Below, piece by piece: positions 62,861-64,000 of a stretch of 64,000 nt of DNA. The notes beneath the pieces are model-generated. The model was given only the letters and a program-made list of their open reading frames with translations, was not told where the DNA came from and did not search any database. This stretch comes from Manis javanica (lineage: Eukaryota > Chordata > Mammalia > Pholidota > Manidae): NCBI RefSeq assembly GCF_040802235.1, contig NC_133167.1:48476001-48540000 (forward strand). Direction: 5' to 3'. Position 1 is the first letter of the stretch. Each line of letters opens with the position of its first letter. The position numbers and the translations under genes are program-made.

Positions 62861-64000
62861 ATACTCCTAAGATCCATCTTTCAAGAGCATTTATTGTGCT
62901 TGTTCTTTGGAATACAAAGATGAAACTCTCATCTCTCTATCCTTTAAGACATATACAATAAATTTCAATAAAATATAACTGTCTTTAAGGGGTAAACTGC
63001 TTGAATAGAAATATGAGCATGAAAATCTACCTAAAGCATCCTGAGAAATTTCACAGAAAAAGTTGAATTTGAACTGAATCCTTTAGAAATAATGAGAATT
63101 TTTGAATCACTGAAGCAAGGATTGGCATTTAGGTTGAAGAAAAAGTTGGTGAAATCCTAAAGGCTTTTGAGTGCATTGTATATCTGAGAAAGAAAAATAA
63201 TAGATTATTAAAGTTTGGAAGCAGAATTTTTTTTTAAAGTAAGTTGTGTAGTTTTGACAGTGCTATCTTTCTCTTTCCACCCTTCCCTCTCTATTTCTCT
63301 CTCTCACACACACAAACAAGTTGCCTGGGAAAAGATATGTTGTAGTTTCCTAAATTATTAAGAAATGACACCTCCATTTTTTCCACTGTTGACAGCTGGA
63401 CACTATGTTTTTCTGTTTCTGCTCAACAAAATAATTTGGTCTTTATTGGATAACCCTAAAAATTCGAGTGCAGATTCTGACCAGTAGAGCAACTGCAGTT
63501 TTCTACAATTTTCATATATTTCCATCCTTAACAACACAATTATAAATAAATAAATGATGACTGCCTAGGATGTTATTGAGACTGATGTGAGGAGAAATAC
63601 AGCAGCAACCTGGGAGGCTTCAGCATTTAAAACTGTGAATCACGTAAGGTAGGGATTATCCAATTTCAAATGATTCAGTTCTTGAGCAATAACATTGCAG
63701 TGGAAGACTAATGTTGCTTTAGTCTGAGAGAAAGGCTAAACTCTATTGTCAAAAGATCATCTTTCTCTTTGTCTTCTTTCCAGTTGTAAGAAAATGAAAA
63801 ACTAATAAAAGGACAGATATATACAGATTCTTATTTGGAAATCTCACAGTGGCATAGACTTAGTAAATTAGAATAATCATGAAACTGTTATGGAAAATAC
63901 TGAAAAAAGCCTGGACTGGATCACCAACGGGAAAAAAACCAAGCGGCACTTGGAGTTCTTGTAGTGTTGAGGCTTTATTTCACACTGGCGGGCTCAGAGG
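62861..64000. other. Unique AT-rich DNA to the window edge
   Basis: No element recognised except a short CT/CA microsatellite near 63290-63313. The last 100 bases become GC-richer, but too little is visible to interpret. Confidence 0.45.

Overview
This window looks like ordinary nuclear DNA from a placental mammal: AT-rich, without dense coding capacity, and built mostly from layered retrotransposon debris. It contains LINE-1 (L1) copies of several ages in both orientations, ancient MIR and probable L2 pieces, ERVL-MaLR (MLT1-type) LTR pieces, and DNA-transposon remnants. I find no active protein-coding gene, rRNA, tRNA or CRISPR array. The L1s share a distinctive 3' untranslated region. No lineage-specific tRNA- or 7SL-derived SINE (Alu, B1/B2, CAN-SINE, ERE, Bov-tA) is visible in 64 kb. 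A SINE-poor, L1-rich genome would fit a pangolin-like laurasiatherian, but that is inference and was not verified.

Layout. About 0-6 kb is mostly unique AT-rich DNA with MIR and old L1 fragments. From about 6.4 to 10.8 kb an old sense-strand L1/HAL1-like element carries a younger L1 tail, an antisense L1 piece and a processed ZCRB1 pseudogene (8607-9787, with target-site duplication and polyadenylation signal). From 11.8 to 18.4 kb there are two MLT1 LTRs, a twin-primed (inverted) L1, small L1 tails and an old antisense L1. From about 18.4 to 26 kb an ancient sense L1 has been broken by an LTR-like insertion, by a 2.2-kb composite retroelement (22222-24436) and by a 100-bp L1 tail. From 26 to 28.7 kb an antisense L1 sits inside an older antisense L1. 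From 31.5 to 34.4 kb there are MaLR-related LTR and internal sequences. At 36.2 kb there is a 329-bp Tigger-type element. From 39.6 to 40.5 kb there is a 156-bp inverted repeat of about 95% identity. From 44.9 to 52.1 kb a near full-length 6.2-kb antisense L1 is nested in another antisense L1. The rest (52-64 kb) is mostly unique DNA with MIRs, a 76-bp dispersed duplication, LTR- and hAT-like relics and a probable L1 5' end.

The most unusual object is the composite at 22222-24436. Read on the minus strand it joins an L1 3'-UTR fragment, an A-tract, a (GAAA)31 tract, a short segment, a second A-tract, about 1.65 kb that includes a degenerate retroviral env transmembrane-subunit remnant, an AATAAA signal and a terminal poly(A). 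A single 16-bp target-site duplication with an L1-endonuclease-type cut site flanks the whole. The plan resembles primate SVA elements (composite, ERV-env-derived 3' module, moved by L1), apparently built from different parts. There are no operons; the functional links here are nesting relationships that give a relative order of insertions.
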